Below are positions 7,767 to 17,329 of a stretch of 64,000 bases of DNA, piece by piece. The notes under the pieces are model-generated. The model was not told the origin of the DNA. It ran no database searches and was given only the letters and a program-made list of their open reading frames with translations. The position numbers and the translations under genes were made by a program. This stretch comes from Mesorhizobium sp. dw_380 (GTDB lineage: Bacteria; Pseudomonadota; Alphaproteobacteria; Rhizobiales; Rhizobiaceae). The stretch is taken from assembly GCF_018588885.1 (NCBI RefSeq), contig NZ_JAFFIW010000010.1:62001-126000 (forward strand), written 5' to 3'. How positions within the stretch are numbered: the stretch's first letter is position 1; each line of letters starts with the position of its first letter.

Positions 7767-8951
7767 ATGCTCCACACGATTTCGGCCTTCGACCGTCTCG
7801 GCGAGGAAAATGCCTTCGCAGTGCTCGCGAGGGCGACCGCACTGGCTCAACAGGGCCGCGACATCGTCAATCTCGGCATCGGCCAACCCGACTTCAAGAC
7901 GCCGCAGCATATCGTCGAGGCCGCGATCAAGGCGCTGCGCGACGGCCACCACGGCTACACGCCGGCCAACGGCCTTTTGGCGACGCGCGAGGCGGTGGTG
8001 CGGCGCACGCTGACCACCACCGGCGTCGAAGTGTCGCCCGAGGGCGTGATGATCCTGCCCGGCGGCAAGCCGACCATGTTCGCCGCCATCCTGATGTTCG
8101 GCGAGCCCGGCGCCGAGATCCTCTATCCGGACCCCGGCTTTCCCATCTACCGCTCGATGATCGAGTTTACCGGTGCGGCACCCATTCCGGTGCCGATGCG
8201 CGAGGAGAACGGCTTTGCCTTCTCCGCCGAGGAGACGCTGGCCCTGATCACCTCGAAGACCAGACTTCTGATCCTCAACTCGCCGGCCAACCCGACCGGT
8301 GGCGTGACACCGCGCGCCGAGATCGAGAAGCTGGTCAAGGGGCTGGAGAAGCACCCTGATATCGCCATCCTCTCCGACGAGATCTACGACGTGATGACCT
8401 ATGACGGCGAGACGCATTGCTCGCTGCTCGGTTTCCCTGAGATCCGCGACCGGCTGATCGTGCTCAACGGCTGGTCCAAGACCTGGGCAATGACCGGCTG
8501 GCGCATGGGCTGGTCGATCTGGCCGAACGGCGACAAGGGCGCCCATCTCTACGACAAGGTGCGCAAGCTGGCGGTGAACTGCTGGTCCTGCGTCAACGCG
8601 CCGAGCCAGTTTGCCGGCATCGCGGCCATAGACGGCCCGCAGGACGACGTCGACAAGATGATGCGCGCCTTCGACCGCCGCAGGAAGATCGTCGTCGAAG
8701 GCCTGAACGCTTTGCCCAACATATCCTGCATCACGCCCAAGGGCGCGTTCTATGCCTTTCCCAATGTCTCGAAGACCGGCTGGAAGGCAAAGAAGCTCGC
8801 CTCCGCGTTGCTCGACGAGGCCGGCGTGGCGCTGATCGGCGGCCCCGATTTCGGCATTCTCGGCGAAGGCTATGTCAGGCTTTCCTACGCCAACTCCGAG
8901 GAAAACATCTTGCGTGCGCTGGACAGGATCGGCGCGTTCCTGGCCAGGTAA
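7767..8951 (+). CDS. Class I pyridoxal-phosphate aminotransferase
   Basis: Fold-type I aminotransferase of 394 aa, cytoplasmic. The N-terminal segment IVNLGIGQPDF and the nucleotide-like PNPTGG-type motif (NSPANPTGG) are present. The PLP Schiff-base lysine is Lys238 in GWSKTWAMTGWRMGW. The YANSEENI segment near the C-terminus is typical of the AspC-like group that handles aspartate, alanine or aromatic amino acids. The ATG at 7767 is preferred over a GTG/ATG further upstream, because conserved sequence begins here; the upstream site is a modest ACGGG. Substrate not assigned. Confidence 0.88.
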   Translation: MLHTISAFDRLGEENAFAVLARATALAQQGRDIVNLGIGQPDFKTPQHIVEAAIKALRDGHHGYTPANGLLATREAVVRRTLTTTGVEVSPEGVMILPGGKPTMFAAILMFGEPGAEILYPDPGFPIYRSMIEFTGAAPIPVPMREENGFAFSAEETLALITSKTRLLILNSPANPTGGVTPRAEIEKLVKGLEKHPDIAILSDEIYDVMTYDGETHCSLLGFPEIRDRLIVLNGWSKTWAMTGWRMGWSIWPNGDKGAHLYDKVRKLAVNCWSCVNAPSQFAGIAAIDGPQDDVDKMMRAFDRRRKIVVEGLNALPNISCITPKGAFYAFPNVSKTGWKAKKLASALLDEAGVALIGGPDFGILGEGYVRLSYANSEENILRALDRIGAFLAR

Positions 8952-9072
8952 GGTGGCGGGCGGCCTGCCACGGCGGGTGTCATGATCCGTCGGGAGGCGC
9001 AGGGCCAAGACTGTGCCTGCAGGTCGAGAACGGCTACGGTCGTCGGATCAGGATCGAAGTGGGGTGCCCTGG

Positions 9073-9447
9073 ATGTTCTATGCAATCCTTGCCTATCACG
9101 TGGAAGGCGCGATCAAGGCGCTGACGCCGCAGGAAGATGCGGCGCTGATGGCCGAACTGCTCAAGATCAATGAGCGGCTTTATGCCGACGGCAGCCTCGG
9201 CCCCTCGGCACGGCTTGGCGAGACCCAATCGGCCTGCACTTTGCGCGGCCCCGGCGATGGAACTGTCATCGACGGGCCATTTGCTGAGACCAAGGAACAG
9301 CTGCTCGGTCTCTATGTCGTCGACTGCGCCGCGCGCGACGATGCGATCGCGATCGCCCGCGACCTTCGCCGCGTCAATCCGACCGCTGTCTACGAGATCC
9401 GTCCGATCGCGCTCTATCGCCCCGGCGTGCCGTTGCAGGGGAAATGA
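9073..9447 (+). CDS. YCII-related (DGPF domain) protein
   Basis: A 124-aa protein of the YCII/DGPF superfamily (dimeric alpha-beta barrel fold). The hallmark DGPFAETKEQLLGLYVVD is clear near residues 69-86. Such proteins are often encoded beside ECF sigma factors; none is present here, so this is an orphan copy. Function is unknown; some relatives (YciI) have hydrolase activity. The start ATG at 9073 begins MFYAILAYH, typical of the family. Its TGA abuts the stop codon of the convergent SDR gene (shared TGATCA palindrome at 9445-9450). Confidence 0.82.
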   Translation: MFYAILAYHVEGAIKALTPQEDAALMAELLKINERLYADGSLGPSARLGETQSACTLRGPGDGTVIDGPFAETKEQLLGLYVVDCAARDDAIAIARDLRRVNPTAVYEIRPIALYRPGVPLQGK

Positions 9448-10200
9448 TCAGCCGCGTCCGACGAACGGCATCTTCGTTGCCATGACGGTCATGAACAGCA
9501 CGTTGGCGTCGAGCGGCAGGCTGGCCATGTGGACGACGGCATCGGCGACGCGCTGGACGTCCATCACGGCTTCGGCGGCGATCGAGCCATTGGCCTGCGG
9601 CACGCCGACGGTCATCGGCTGCGCCATGTCGGTCAGCGCGTTGCCGATGTCGATCTGGCCGCAGGCGATGTCATAGGGACGACCGTCGAGCGCCAGCGTC
9701 TTGGTCAGCCCGGTAATGGCATGCTTGGTCGCGGTATAGGGCACCGAGCCCGGGCGCGGCGCGTAGGCCGACACCGAGCCGTTGTTGATGATGCGGCCGC
9801 CCATCGGCCGTTGCTTGCGCATGGCGCCGAAGGCAGCGCGGGCGCACAGGAACGAGCCGGTGAGATTGACGCCGACGATATCGTTCCACACCTCGACCGG
9901 GATCTCGTCGATCGGCGTCGATTTGTAGCCCATGCCGGCATTGTTGAAGAGCAGGTCGACACGGCCAAAAGCTTCCGCCACCGTCTCGAACAGATCGTCG
10001 ACCTCACCCGCCTTGCTGATGTCGCAGGCGACCGCCAATGCCTTGGCCTCGGTCCGGCCGGCCTCGGCGATCGCGGCATCCAGCACCGGCTTGCGGCGCC
10101 CGCAGAACACCGTATTCCAGCCGGTCTTGAGCAGCGCCGTGGCAACGCTCTTGCCGATGCCCGTGCCGGCGCCGGTGACGATGGCGGTTTTCTCGGTCAT
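9448..10200 (-). CDS. SDR family NAD(P)-dependent oxidoreductase
   Basis: Classical short-chain dehydrogenase of 250 aa. Cofactor motif TGAGTGIG lies at 9-16, NNAG at 86-89, catalytic Ser142, Tyr155 and Lys159 (YTATK). The absence of an acidic residue after the second strand together with Arg35-Arg36 (CGRRK) suggests NADP preference. Substrate unknown. A strong GGAGG precedes the ATG at 10200. It converges with the YCII gene with no spacer, so transcripts of the two probably overlap. Confidence 0.88.
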   Translation of the reverse strand: MTEKTAIVTGAGTGIGKSVATALLKTGWNTVFCGRRKPVLDAAIAEAGRTEAKALAVACDISKAGEVDDLFETVAEAFGRVDLLFNNAGMGYKSTPIDEIPVEVWNDIVGVNLTGSFLCARAAFGAMRKQRPMGGRIINNGSVSAYAPRPGSVPYTATKHAITGLTKTLALDGRPYDIACGQIDIGNALTDMAQPMTVGVPQANGSIAAEAVMDVQRVADAVVHMASLPLDANVLFMTVMATKMPFVGRG

Positions 10201-10501
10201 GGCAGATATCCTCCGGCGGCGCCGTGCGCGCCCGCTTGATCTTCAGGGTCTGGCTCAAGAAGAGAAGGCATCGCAAATGACGGCAGCGATGGCAAGCGCA
10301 GCCGCCGGGGCGTGCCCTCGAAAAATGGAATCCGGCTTTCAGAGAATGCCGGCAACGGCCGACAAAAAGGGCGGTCATTGGCGACCGCCCTGATCTGAAC
10401 CGGGCTTGGGAGGAGGAAAAGCCGGTCCGACTGTATAGAATCATGCGCTTCCTGGGTTAACGAGGGGTTAACCGCGGGAAAGGGGCCCGTGCCGTTTTGA
10501 C
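10201..10501. other. Intergenic stretch between SDR and DUF533 genes
   Basis: About 300 bp with no supported gene. It contains the SDR ribosome-binding site at its left end and an intrinsic terminator for the DUF533 gene at 10364-10390. The rest presumably holds the SDR promoter, but I see no clear hexamers. Confidence 0.5.
10364..10390 (-). terminator. Intrinsic terminator after the DUF533 gene
   Basis: On the minus strand an 8-bp GC stem (GGGCGGTC / GACCGCCC, 6-nt loop) is followed by TTTTT. It lies about 110 nt beyond the DUF533 stop codon. Confidence 0.8.
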
Positions 10502-11242
10502 CTACCAGCGTGGATTGGGCGCGGTGCCCGCCTTGGCGACCGGCACCTTGGCCGCCGAAACCGTCGCCTCGACATGGTCGACCAGCGCGTCCGGCAGGCC
10601 AAGCCGGCCAGCAAGCAGGTCGAGATAGCCGCGCTCGGCGCGCGTATCGGGATCGATGGTGAGGCGCGATGCCGTGTAGAGTTCGAGCTTCTGCGCGTCG
10701 GTTTGGGCACCAGCGACCAGCGCATCGAGGTCGAGCGGGCTTTCCAGCTCCGCCATCAGGAATTTCTCGGCATCGGGGCCGATCCCCGCAAGGCTGAGCT
10801 TGCCGGCGATCTTCTTGCGCTCCTCATCGTCGACATGGCCGTCGGCCTTGGCCGCCGAGATCATCGCGCGCACCAGGGTCAGCGTGAACTCATCCTCGCC
10901 CTGCGGCGCCTGCGACGGGTGAAAGGCGGTGTCCTTGGGTGGCGGCAGCAATTCCGGTTCGCCGGCGGCAGGCGCTTGCTCTGGCGCATTGCCGGCCTTG
11001 TAGTTCTGATAGGCCTTGTAGGCGAGGCCGCCGATCGCGGCCAGTCCGCCGAGCTTCACGGCGGCACCCGTCACTTGCCGGCCGGCACCTGTTCCAAGCA
11101 GCACCGCCGCCAGGGCTCCCGCGGCCAGCGGGTTGTCCTTGGCCATCTGCACGGCCTGACCCGCCTTGTCGCGGACAGTGCCGCTGGTGCCGGGGATTTG
11201 CGAGCCGAGCAGATCGTCGAGAAGCTTCTTGGGATCGAACAT
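10502..11242 (-). CDS. DUF533 (YebE-like, TerB-related) membrane protein
   Basis: A 246-aa protein of the DUF533 family. A short N-terminal region (MFDPKKLLDDLLG) leads into an Ala/Gly-rich hydrophobic stretch (about residues 38-75) that probably enters the inner membrane. A Pro-rich linker follows, then a C-terminal TerB-like helical domain (about 115-240), which contains the acidic DGHVDDEERKKI segment suggestive of metal or partner binding. Function is unknown. A GGAGG site precedes the ATG at 11242. It is followed by its own terminator, so it is probably monocistronic or the last gene after trhO. Confidence 0.82.
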   Translation of the reverse strand: MFDPKKLLDDLLGSQIPGTSGTVRDKAGQAVQMAKDNPLAAGALAAVLLGTGAGRQVTGAAVKLGGLAAIGGLAYKAYQNYKAGNAPEQAPAAGEPELLPPPKDTAFHPSQAPQGEDEFTLTLVRAMISAAKADGHVDDEERKKIAGKLSLAGIGPDAEKFLMAELESPLDLDALVAGAQTDAQKLELYTASRLTIDPDTRAERGYLDLLAGRLGLPDALVDHVEATVSAAKVPVAKAGTAPNPRW

Positions 11243-11359
11243 TCAGTGCCTCCAGCATTTGCCCAGCCGAACGGGCAGGTTTCGAACGCCGAAGACGTAG
11301 GTCCCAAAGCCTGGCATTGCAATGACAGGCAGCCGCCTGGCCGCGACTGCGGTACTTGG

Positions 11360-12289
11360 TCAGGATCCGATATGCGGAGCCCTGCCCTGCGCCTGCGCAA
11401 GCTCGACCTGCCGCTGGCGCTCTGCATAGCGCTGACGGTCCTCGTCGGTGCGGACATCGAAACAGTGCGGGCAAGAGACGCCGGCGGCAAATTTCGGCGA
11501 CGCCAGCTCGCTTGCCGTCAGCGGATGACGGCAGGCGCGGCAGAGCTCCGCGTCGCCCTCGGCGAGGCCGTGCGATACCGAAACCCGCTCGTCAAAGACG
11601 AAGCACTCGCCTTGCCACAGGCTCTGTTCGGCCGGAACCTCCTCGAGATATTTGAGAATACCGCCCTTGAGGTGGAACACGTCCTCGAAGCCGAGCGACT
11701 TGACGTAAGCCGTCGCCTTCTCGCAGCGGATGCCGCCGGTGCAGAACATCGCCACCTTGCGGCCTTCGAGCTCCGCCCGGTGTGCTTCCACCCAGGCCGG
11801 GAATTCGCGAAAGCTCGAGGTCGCCGGATCGACCGCGCCCTTGAAGGTGCCGATCGAAACCTCATAGGCATTGCGCGTGTCGATGACGATCGTGCCGGGT
11901 GCGGAAATCAGCGCGTTCCAGTCGGCCGGTGCGACATAGGTGCCGGCGCTCGTCGCCGGGTCGATGTCTTCGACCCCCATGGTGACGATCTCGCGCTTTA
12001 GCCGCACCTTCATGCGGTGGAACGGCATTTCCGTGGCCACGCTGCACTTGACCTCGAGGCCCGACAGTCCGTCGATGGCCTCGATATGGTCGATGAGTTC
12101 GGCGATCGCTGCTTCGCTGCCGGCGACGGTGCCGTTGATGCCTTCATGCGCCAGGAGCAGCGTGCCCTTGATGCCGCGTCCGCAGCAGAAAGCCGCGAGC
12201 GGCGTGCGCAGCGTCTCGAAGGCGTCGAGCCGGGCAAACCGGTAAAGCGCGGCGACGTGGACGGGCTGGGATGGAGCGGACGGTGACAT
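11360..12289 (-). CDS. trhO: tRNA uridine(34) 5-hydroxylase TrhO (rhodanese domain)
   Basis: Protein of 309 aa matching the YceA/TrhO family, which makes 5-hydroxyuridine at the wobble base of certain tRNAs. The N-terminal domain carries the [13 protein letters not shown] segment (about 42-54). The rhodanese domain (about 115-215) carries the catalytic Cys183 in [11 protein letters not shown], with the second conserved Cys189. A C-terminal zinc-binding-like region with CxxC pairs (CRAC and CPHC) follows. The length is typical of the family. Family assignment is firm; the start at 12289 has only a weak ribosome-binding site. Confidence 0.92.
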   Translation of the reverse strand: MSPSAPSQPVHVAALYRFARLDAFETLRTPLAAFCCGRGIKGTLLLAHEGINGTVAGSEAAIAELIDHIEAIDGLSGLEVKCSVATEMPFHRMKVRLKREIVTMGVEDIDPATSAGTYVAPADWNALISAPGTIVIDTRNAYEVSIGTFKGAVDPATSSFREFPAWVEAHRAELEGRKVAMFCTGGIRCEKATAYVKSLGFEDVFHLKGGILKYLEEVPAEQSLWQGECFVFDERVSVSHGLAEGDAELCRACRHPLTASELASPKFAAGVSCPHCFDVRTDEDRQRYAERQRQVELAQAQGRAPHIGS

Positions 12290-12499
12290 TGCAAGAGCAA
12301 CTAGACGCTCGTAAAAGCCGATTCAAGGCGAAACGGTTTGGCGGCCTGCTTCGGCCTCTTGTCATGGCCTGTCGGGGAAGAGCCAGTAAGCTGTCCAATG
12401 ATGCGTGACATCGCGACGCGACCGGTTTCGTGGACAGGCAAACGCCCGTCTGCTAATCGGTTGAAATGGCCGCTGACGTGGCTAGATATGGAGAGACAG

Positions 12500-13138
12500 A
12501 TGCCCAGCAAAACCGAAAAACTCCTGTCGCTCCTCAATGGCCAGCCGGTCATCCCGGTGTTGAAGATCGCCAACGTTGCTGATGCGGTGCCGCTGGCCCG
12601 CGCCCTGGCGCGTGGCGGCCTGCCGGCAATCGAGATCACGCTAAGGACCGCCGATGCGCTGGAAGCGATCCGCCGGGTTGCGGCCGAGGTCGAGGAAGCC
12701 ATTGTCGGCGCCGGCACCATTCTGGACAGCAGGCAATTCGACGAGGCGGCGAGCGCAGGCTCGCGTTTCATCGTCAGCCCAGGCATCACACGGGAGCTTC
12801 TGGCAGCCGCCGCCGATAGCGAGGTTCCGCTGCTGCCCGGTGCCATCACACCCGGCGAGATCATGGCCGCGCGCGAGGCAGGCCTGCGCTTCCTTAAATT
12901 CTTCCCGGCCGAGCAGTCCGGCGGCATTGCGTCGCTGAAGGCCTTCGCCTCGCCGCTCGCCGACGTGAAATTCTGCCCCACCGGCGGCATCACCGGCAAG
13001 AACGCCGCCGACTACCTCAGCCTGCCAAACGTCATCTGTGTCGGTGGATCCTGGGTTGCGCCCGACGACATGGTCAAGGCGGGCAAGTGGGACGAGATCG
13101 AGGCCCTCGCCCGCGCGGCAAGCAAGCTCGCGAAATAA
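12500..13138 (+). CDS. eda: KDPG/KHG aldolase
   Basis: 2-dehydro-3-deoxy-phosphogluconate aldolase of 212 aa, the last enzyme of the Entner-Doudoroff pathway, splitting KDPG into pyruvate and glyceraldehyde 3-phosphate. It is a class I TIM-barrel enzyme. Catalytic Glu45 lies in EITLR, and the Schiff-base Lys133 in FLKFFPAEQSGG. Start ATG 12500 is supported by GGAG six bases upstream; the open frame upstream is not conserved. edd is not adjacent in this window. Rhizobia rely on the Entner-Doudoroff route for sugars, so this is likely a housekeeping copy. Confidence 0.94.
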   Translation: MPSKTEKLLSLLNGQPVIPVLKIANVADAVPLARALARGGLPAIEITLRTADALEAIRRVAAEVEEAIVGAGTILDSRQFDEAASAGSRFIVSPGITRELLAAAADSEVPLLPGAITPGEIMAAREAGLRFLKFFPAEQSGGIASLKAFASPLADVKFCPTGGITGKNAADYLSLPNVICVGGSWVAPDDMVKAGKWDEIEALARAASKLAK

Positions 13139-13269
13139 CGCGCCTTCGGACGGCGTGGAAAACCCGGCCGACTTGCGGAAAATTGCCAAGTCGTTCCAGC
13201 TTCATGAGTAAGTTCAGCCGCGCGTGACCCTGCAGGATCGGGGCATCGCGTGCATCGCGCTTTTTGGAC

Positions 13270-13304
13270 AAAAAGAAGCCGCGCGGGTCTCCCGGCGCGG
13301 CTTC
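13270..13304 (-). terminator. Intrinsic terminator after the DUF882 gene
   Basis: A perfect 10-bp stem (GAAGCCGCGC / GCGCGGCTTC, 10-nt loop) is followed on the minus strand by TTTTT. It lies 18 nt beyond the DUF882 gene stop. Confidence 0.87.
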
Positions 13305-13321
13305 CAATTCTGGTCCGTTCG

Positions 13322-15271
13322 CTACTTGGTCTGGAAGCGGGCGACCGACATGAATTTGACGGCATTGCCGGTGAAGCGATTGACGTCACCCACTTCGTTG
13401 CTCGGCTGGAAACCGGCCGTATAGACCTCGCTCGGCGGTGTATGCACGATATTGTAGGCGTAGCCCGGCGCCGTCGTCGCGCTCGAAACGGTGGCGACGT
13501 GCTCGCCGCTGGTCAGCGCCCAGCGGGCGGCCTGAGGTGCCGCGGCGACCACCATGGCCCTGGGGCCGGGCTTCTGGTCGCGGGCGGTGGCCCTGGCTTC
13601 CTTGCGGGTTGTCTTCACGCCGGCGCCGATGGCGGCGGCCGGATCGGAACCGGCCGGGCGGGCGGCAACAGCCAGGCGCGGCGATGCGGCATCGACGCCC
13701 GAAGGATCGTTGAACGCCGAGCGCGGTTCTTCGGCCAGCGACGCAAGCTGATATTCGACCGCATTGCCGACTTGGGCGTTGGTATTGCCGATTTGGGCGT
13801 TGGCCTCTTCGAGAACGGCCTTGACGGCGTCCGGCTTGGCCGGCTCTGGCCGAGCCGTTGGCAGTGCCGAGAACGCATCCGTGGCGGTGCTGCCGCGTTC
13901 GGCAGTATCCGCCAGCGCCATCAGCACATCCTTGCTGGGCGGCGACGCCAGATCCGCCGGCAGCGTGTGTTCGGGACGCCAAGTCGGCAAGGGAATGTTA
14001 TTGACCGCAACCTGCGCCGGATCGGCCGCCGCGGCCGCCGCTACCGCGGATGGATCAGCCTTGCCGAAAGGCATGTTCGCCGGCGCCTGGGCGGTCGCCA
14101 CGGCCTGTTCGGTGGTCGCCGTTGCGTCCGCCATGGTGAACGGTACATTCTCAGGCTGCGCGCCGACATCGGCCTTCGGCCGCGGTGCGAAATCGGGCAG
14201 CGGAATCTCCTTGGCGGGCAGCGCCGCGATAATCGTCTCCGGCGTGTCCTTCTGCGGTTCCGGGGCCTGCTCGTCGGCGACCTGCGGAATTTCGGCGCGC
14301 TGCGCTTTCTCGGGCGCGACGATAGCGATGCCCGGCAGGTTGCTGCTCTTGGCGGTCGCGCCCGGCTTCAGGTTTCCAGCCTTGGGCGCCGGGGCAGCCG
14401 AAGCGGTCTCGACATCGGCGCTGTCGTCGGCCTCGTCGTCGCCGCCACCACCGAAGAGGGCAGAGAGGAACCCGCCGGATTTCTTGCCGCTGCCGCCGGC
14501 GCTGGCCAGTTCGATGTTGGGTGTGCCGGAGCCCTTGCGCGCCTTGTAGGAGGCGAGCGCCTGTTCATAGCCGGGCAGCGGCCGGCCGTCGCTCGGCACA
14601 TGCAGCGTCTTGCCGTTGGGGAACAGGCCGACCAGTTCCTGGCGGCTGATGCCGGGCCAGTGGCGCACATTGCCGACATCCATATGGACGAACGGCGAAC
14701 CGGAGGTCGGATAGTAGCCGACGCCACCGCCCTGCATTTTGAGGCCGATGTTGCGCAGCTTCTTCAGCGGCACGCCGGGAATGTAGAAATCCATCGCCTT
14801 GCCCAGCATATGCTGGCTCTTCTCGGCGACACCCCGGCTGCGGCTGCGCAGCATCGAGTTGGTCGCCGGCGAACGGTAGCCGCAGACGACCTGTATATAA
14901 TCGGTGGCGCCGCTTTCCCGATATGCCTCCCAGACCAGATCCAGCAGGCGCGGATCCATCTTGGTCGGCTCGTTGCGGCGCCAATCGCGCAGGATGATGT
15001 TGATCTTCCTCAGGCCCTCGGGAACGTAACGGCCGTTGCGTTTGTAGACGATCTCGGCCTTCTCGTGGGTGTGGAGATGATAGAGCTTCAGCGTACGAAC
15101 TTCGGCCTGGGCGCCCGTGGCGGCCGCGGCAACAAAACCAAATGCGACAATCACCGCCGCCAGCCATCTCGGCCAGACGCTCAAATGATCATGACGCCCG
15201 TTTGTGAGTCGTTCGATTCTGTTCAAATCAAAAGGCCTTGCAGGCTGCCGTTTGTCCCCGGATTTGCCCAA
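13322..15271 (-). CDS. DUF882 (M15-type, MepK-like) murein peptidase with long Pro/Ala-rich tail
   Basis: Exported protein of up to 649 aa. A hydrophobic signal segment (about 36-56, ending TGAQA) leads to a DUF882/peptidase M15 domain (about 57-225). The three zinc ligands of this fold are visible: His154 and Asp161 in QHMLGKAMD and His196 in HMDVG. The family includes the murein endopeptidase MepK. The remaining 400 residues are low complexity, rich in Ala, Pro, Asp and Glu, with recurring IPLP-W/DF motifs. No in-frame ATG precedes the signal segment; the TTG at 15271 is the longest start, with TTG 15226 and 15184 as alternatives. The role is probably cell-wall remodelling. Confidence 0.85.
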   Translation of the reverse strand: MGKSGDKRQPARPFDLNRIERLTNGRHDHLSVWPRWLAAVIVAFGFVAAAATGAQAEVRTLKLYHLHTHEKAEIVYKRNGRYVPEGLRKINIILRDWRRNEPTKMDPRLLDLVWEAYRESGATDYIQVVCGYRSPATNSMLRSRSRGVAEKSQHMLGKAMDFYIPGVPLKKLRNIGLKMQGGGVGYYPTSGSPFVHMDVGNVRHWPGISRQELVGLFPNGKTLHVPSDGRPLPGYEQALASYKARKGSGTPNIELASAGGSGKKSGGFLSALFGGGGDDEADDSADVETASAAPAPKAGNLKPGATAKSSNLPGIAIVAPEKAQRAEIPQVADEQAPEPQKDTPETIIAALPAKEIPLPDFAPRPKADVGAQPENVPFTMADATATTEQAVATAQAPANMPFGKADPSAVAAAAAADPAQVAVNNIPLPTWRPEHTLPADLASPPSKDVLMALADTAERGSTATDAFSALPTARPEPAKPDAVKAVLEEANAQIGNTNAQVGNAVEYQLASLAEEPRSAFNDPSGVDAASPRLAVAARPAGSDPAAAIGAGVKTTRKEARATARDQKPGPRAMVVAAAPQAARWALTSGEHVATVSSATTAPGYAYNIVHTPPSEVYTAGFQPSNEVGDVNRFTGNAVKFMSVARFQTK

Positions 15272-15610
15272 ACGGACGTGTCGTTTTCACATCCGAATAT
15301 TGATCCTAATGGTTAATCATCGCTTATTGAAGCCGAAATGCGGTAAGACCATGGCGATATCCCGTCAAAAATTGTTCACAAGATTTCTTGGTAAACCGCT
15401 GGTTTAGATCACATTTCCGGCTTTACCCGAAACACGATCTGTTACCGTTAGCCTTAATGCGTGAACAAGCCTGTTCACAGGACTGCCGCATTGCCGCCAA
15501 AAGCCCGATACGGCTCCGTTCTGCCATTGCAGGCTGGTCCCGGCCTTGCGCGGGGGCGTAATCGTGGTTTTCCGACAAGGTCACGCGCGAACGAACAGAT
15601 GGAATCCGCG
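15272..15610. other. Intergenic region upstream of the DUF882 gene
   Basis: A 339-bp stretch without a supported gene. The part from about 15290 to 15460 is AT-rich and probably contains the promoter of the leftward DUF882 gene. I see no strong terminator for the sigma-54 regulator that ends at 15611. Confidence 0.45.
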
Positions 15611-17155
15611 CTAGGAAGCGAGGCGGTCGACGCGCCCGGTCTCCGGGTCGATGCCGTATTCCTTGAGCTTGCGGTAAAGCGTCGAGCGGCCGATGCCGAG
15701 GCGGCGCGCGACTTCACTCATCTGGCCGTTGTAGTGGTCGATGGCGAGCTTGATCATTTCGAATTCGACGTCGGCCAGCGCCCGCACATTGCCGCGTTCG
15801 TCGAGCGCCCGCAGCGTGCCGAAGCGAGGTTGCGTCCCGGCAGGCTGGTCGTGCACGCTTGCCGAAGCAGCCTCGCCGGGCACGACATCCTCATCACGCG
15901 GCTCCAGCGGCGGTGACGCAGGACCATCGGTTTCGTGGTCGCCATCCGTTTCGAGATTGACGGTGCCTTCGACCTGCGCCCGGATCTGCGGAAAATCATC
16001 GACGTCAAGCACATCGCCGTCACACAGCACCGAGGCGCGGAAGACGGCGTTTTCCAGCTGCCTTATGTTGCCGGGCCAGTCATAGGCCTGCAGCACGGCA
16101 AGCGCTGCCGCCGAAATGCCCTGCAGGCGATGGCGCGGGTCGGCGGGCGCCACCTTCTCCATGAAATGCGTGACCAGATGGGGAATGTCGTCGCGGCGGT
16201 CGCGCAGCGGCGGCACGAAGATCGGGTAGACGTTCAGCCGATAGAACAGATCCTCGCGGAACTTGCCGTCCTTGACCTGCTGCAGGAGGTTGCGGTGCGT
16301 CGCCGAAATCAGCCTGATGTCGACCCTGACGGTGGAACGGCCGCCGACCGGATCGACCTCGCCGTCCTGCACGGCCCGCAACAGCTTGACCTGCACGTCG
16401 AGCGGCAGGTCGCCGATTTCGTCGAGGAACAGCGTGCCCGAATGCGCTTCGACGAACTTGCCGGTGTGCTTGTCGGTGGCGCCGGTGAACGAGCCCTTCT
16501 CATGGCCGAACAGGATCGATTCGACCAGATTGTCGGGAATGGCGCCGCAATTGACGGTGACGAAGGGTTTCGAGCGACGATCGCCGCTGCCCTGGATGGC
16601 GCGTGCCACCAGCTCCTTGCCGACGCCGGATTCGCCTTCGATCAGGATCGGGATGTTGGAGGCCGCCGCTTTCTGGCCGAGACGTATCACCCTGTCCATG
16701 GCCGGACTGTGGGTGATCATGTCCTTGAAGGTCAGCAGTCCGCCGCGCTTGCGCGACGTGCGCTTGACCTCGCCCTCGACCGCCTCGACCTTGAGCGCGT
16801 TGGCGATCGAGGCCTGCAGCCTGTCGGGTGAAGCCGGTTTGACGACGAAATCGAAGGCGCCGTGGCGCATTGCCGAAACCACGGTTTCGATGCCGCCCTG
16901 GGCGGTCTGCACGATGACGGGAACGGTGATGTCGCGTTCGCGCATCGCCTTCAGCACGCCAATGCCGTCGAGGCCGGGCATGACCAGGTCGAGGATCACG
17001 ACCGAGACGTCGCGGGCGCCAGGCCCGTCGAGCACTTCGAGGCCGGCTGCACCGCCCTCGGCGACGATTGCCGTGTGGCCGAACCGCGTCACCGCGGCCT
17101 CGAGCAGCCGGCGCTGCACGGGATCGTCATCGACTATGAGTATGGAACCTGTCAT
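15611..17155 (-). CDS. Sigma-54-dependent response regulator (NtrC family, TacA-like)
   Basis: Three-domain activator of 514 aa. The receiver domain (about 1-120) has the acidic pair in IVDDDP and the phospho-acceptor in [10 protein letters not shown]. The AAA+ domain (about 160-390) has Walker A GESGVGKE, the sigma-54 contact loop as GSFTGA (Ser for the usual Ala), and Walker [10 protein letters not shown]. The C-terminal Fis-type helix-turn-helix ends in [19 protein letters not shown]. The start is set at ATG 17155, just before the receiver fold ([11 protein letters not shown]). No histidine kinase is adjacent, so it is an orphan regulator. It resembles the TacA group; target genes are unknown. 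Confidence 0.92.
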   Translation of the reverse strand: MTGSILIVDDDPVQRRLLEAAVTRFGHTAIVAEGGAAGLEVLDGPGARDVSVVILDLVMPGLDGIGVLKAMRERDITVPVIVQTAQGGIETVVSAMRHGAFDFVVKPASPDRLQASIANALKVEAVEGEVKRTSRKRGGLLTFKDMITHSPAMDRVIRLGQKAAASNIPILIEGESGVGKELVARAIQGSGDRRSKPFVTVNCGAIPDNLVESILFGHEKGSFTGATDKHTGKFVEAHSGTLFLDEIGDLPLDVQVKLLRAVQDGEVDPVGGRSTVRVDIRLISATHRNLLQQVKDGKFREDLFYRLNVYPIFVPPLRDRRDDIPHLVTHFMEKVAPADPRHRLQGISAAALAVLQAYDWPGNIRQLENAVFRASVLCDGDVLDVDDFPQIRAQVEGTVNLETDGDHETDGPASPPLEPRDEDVVPGEAASASVHDQPAGTQPRFGTLRALDERGNVRALADVEFEMIKLAIDHYNGQMSEVARRLGIGRSTLYRKLKEYGIDPETGRVDRLAS

Positions 17156-17329
17156 GACTGTCTTGATTTGCCCGCGCCCGAAATCCCCATGGATCATCTT
17201 GGCACACGGTTCTAAATAAGGTTTCAAAAAACCCGGTGAACGAATTCCTTAGGATTTGACCGGCTTCTCCATTCCCCCTTGATTCCAGCCACTTGATTCT
17301 GGCCACTTGATTCACGGAAGGTATTGTCG

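Noticed and set aside
13250..15316. 688-codon open frame on the plus strand opposite the DUF882 gene
   Set aside because: Arg/Gly-rich shadow without domains; the minus strand has signal peptide, zinc ligands and a matching terminator.
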